Positions 6,944 to 6,944 of a DNA stretch of 6,944 nucleotides are shown piece by piece (within the stretch, counting starts at the first letter, position 1; each line of letters begins with the position of its first letter). The stretch covers positions 1 through 6,944 of the forward strand of contig CAMYJP010000107.1 of assembly GCA_947258675.1 (NCBI GenBank), in the 5' to 3' direction. A program made the position numbers and the translations under genes. Source of the stretch: an uncultured Desulfobulbaceae bacterium. Its GTDB lineage: Bacteria; Desulfobacterota; Desulfobulbia; Desulfobulbales; BM004. The notes beneath the pieces were generated by a model. That model was not told the origin of the DNA. It ran no database searches and was given only the letters and a program-made list of their open reading frames with translations.

Positions 6944-6944
6944 G

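Overview
The window looks like ordinary chromosome from a Gram-negative, probably anaerobic bacterium. ClpA with ClpS, a membrane-anchored divergent polysaccharide deacetylase and a class II (cobalamin-dependent) ribonucleotide reductase tail occur together here. Protein style and gene order suggest Desulfobacterota (deltaproteobacterial sulfate reducers and relatives). That placement is an inference and has not been tested by alignment. I found no tRNA, rRNA, CRISPR array, complete insertion sequence or prophage gene.

Left part, plus strand: the 3' end of a probable nrdJ gene (2-118), a roughly 230-base spacer with a weak promoter candidate, and a complete gene for a 309-residue HD-GYP protein (346-1275), a predicted cyclic-di-GMP phosphodiesterase with all catalytic residues in place.

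Centre, minus strand: a compact unit read from right to left, holA (DNA polymerase III delta, 5351-3957), clpS (3937-3623) and clpA (3552-1276). ClpS delivers N-degron substrates to the ClpA unfoldase, which feeds ClpP; clpP is not in this window. clpA ends exactly where the HD-GYP gene ends: the two convergent stop codons form the palindrome TGATCA with no base between them.

Right part, minus strand: a 383-base gap (5352-5734) that holds a good sigma70-type promoter candidate for holA and a short open frame that may be a gene relic; then a divergent polysaccharide deacetylase (6718-5735) and the 3' end of a probable polyprenyl diphosphate synthase (6943-6791).

No new multi-gene system is evident. 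The items most worth a second look are the abutting convergent stops, the long delta subunit with an extra central segment, the holA-clpS-clpA linkage, and the unexplained gap upstream of holA.
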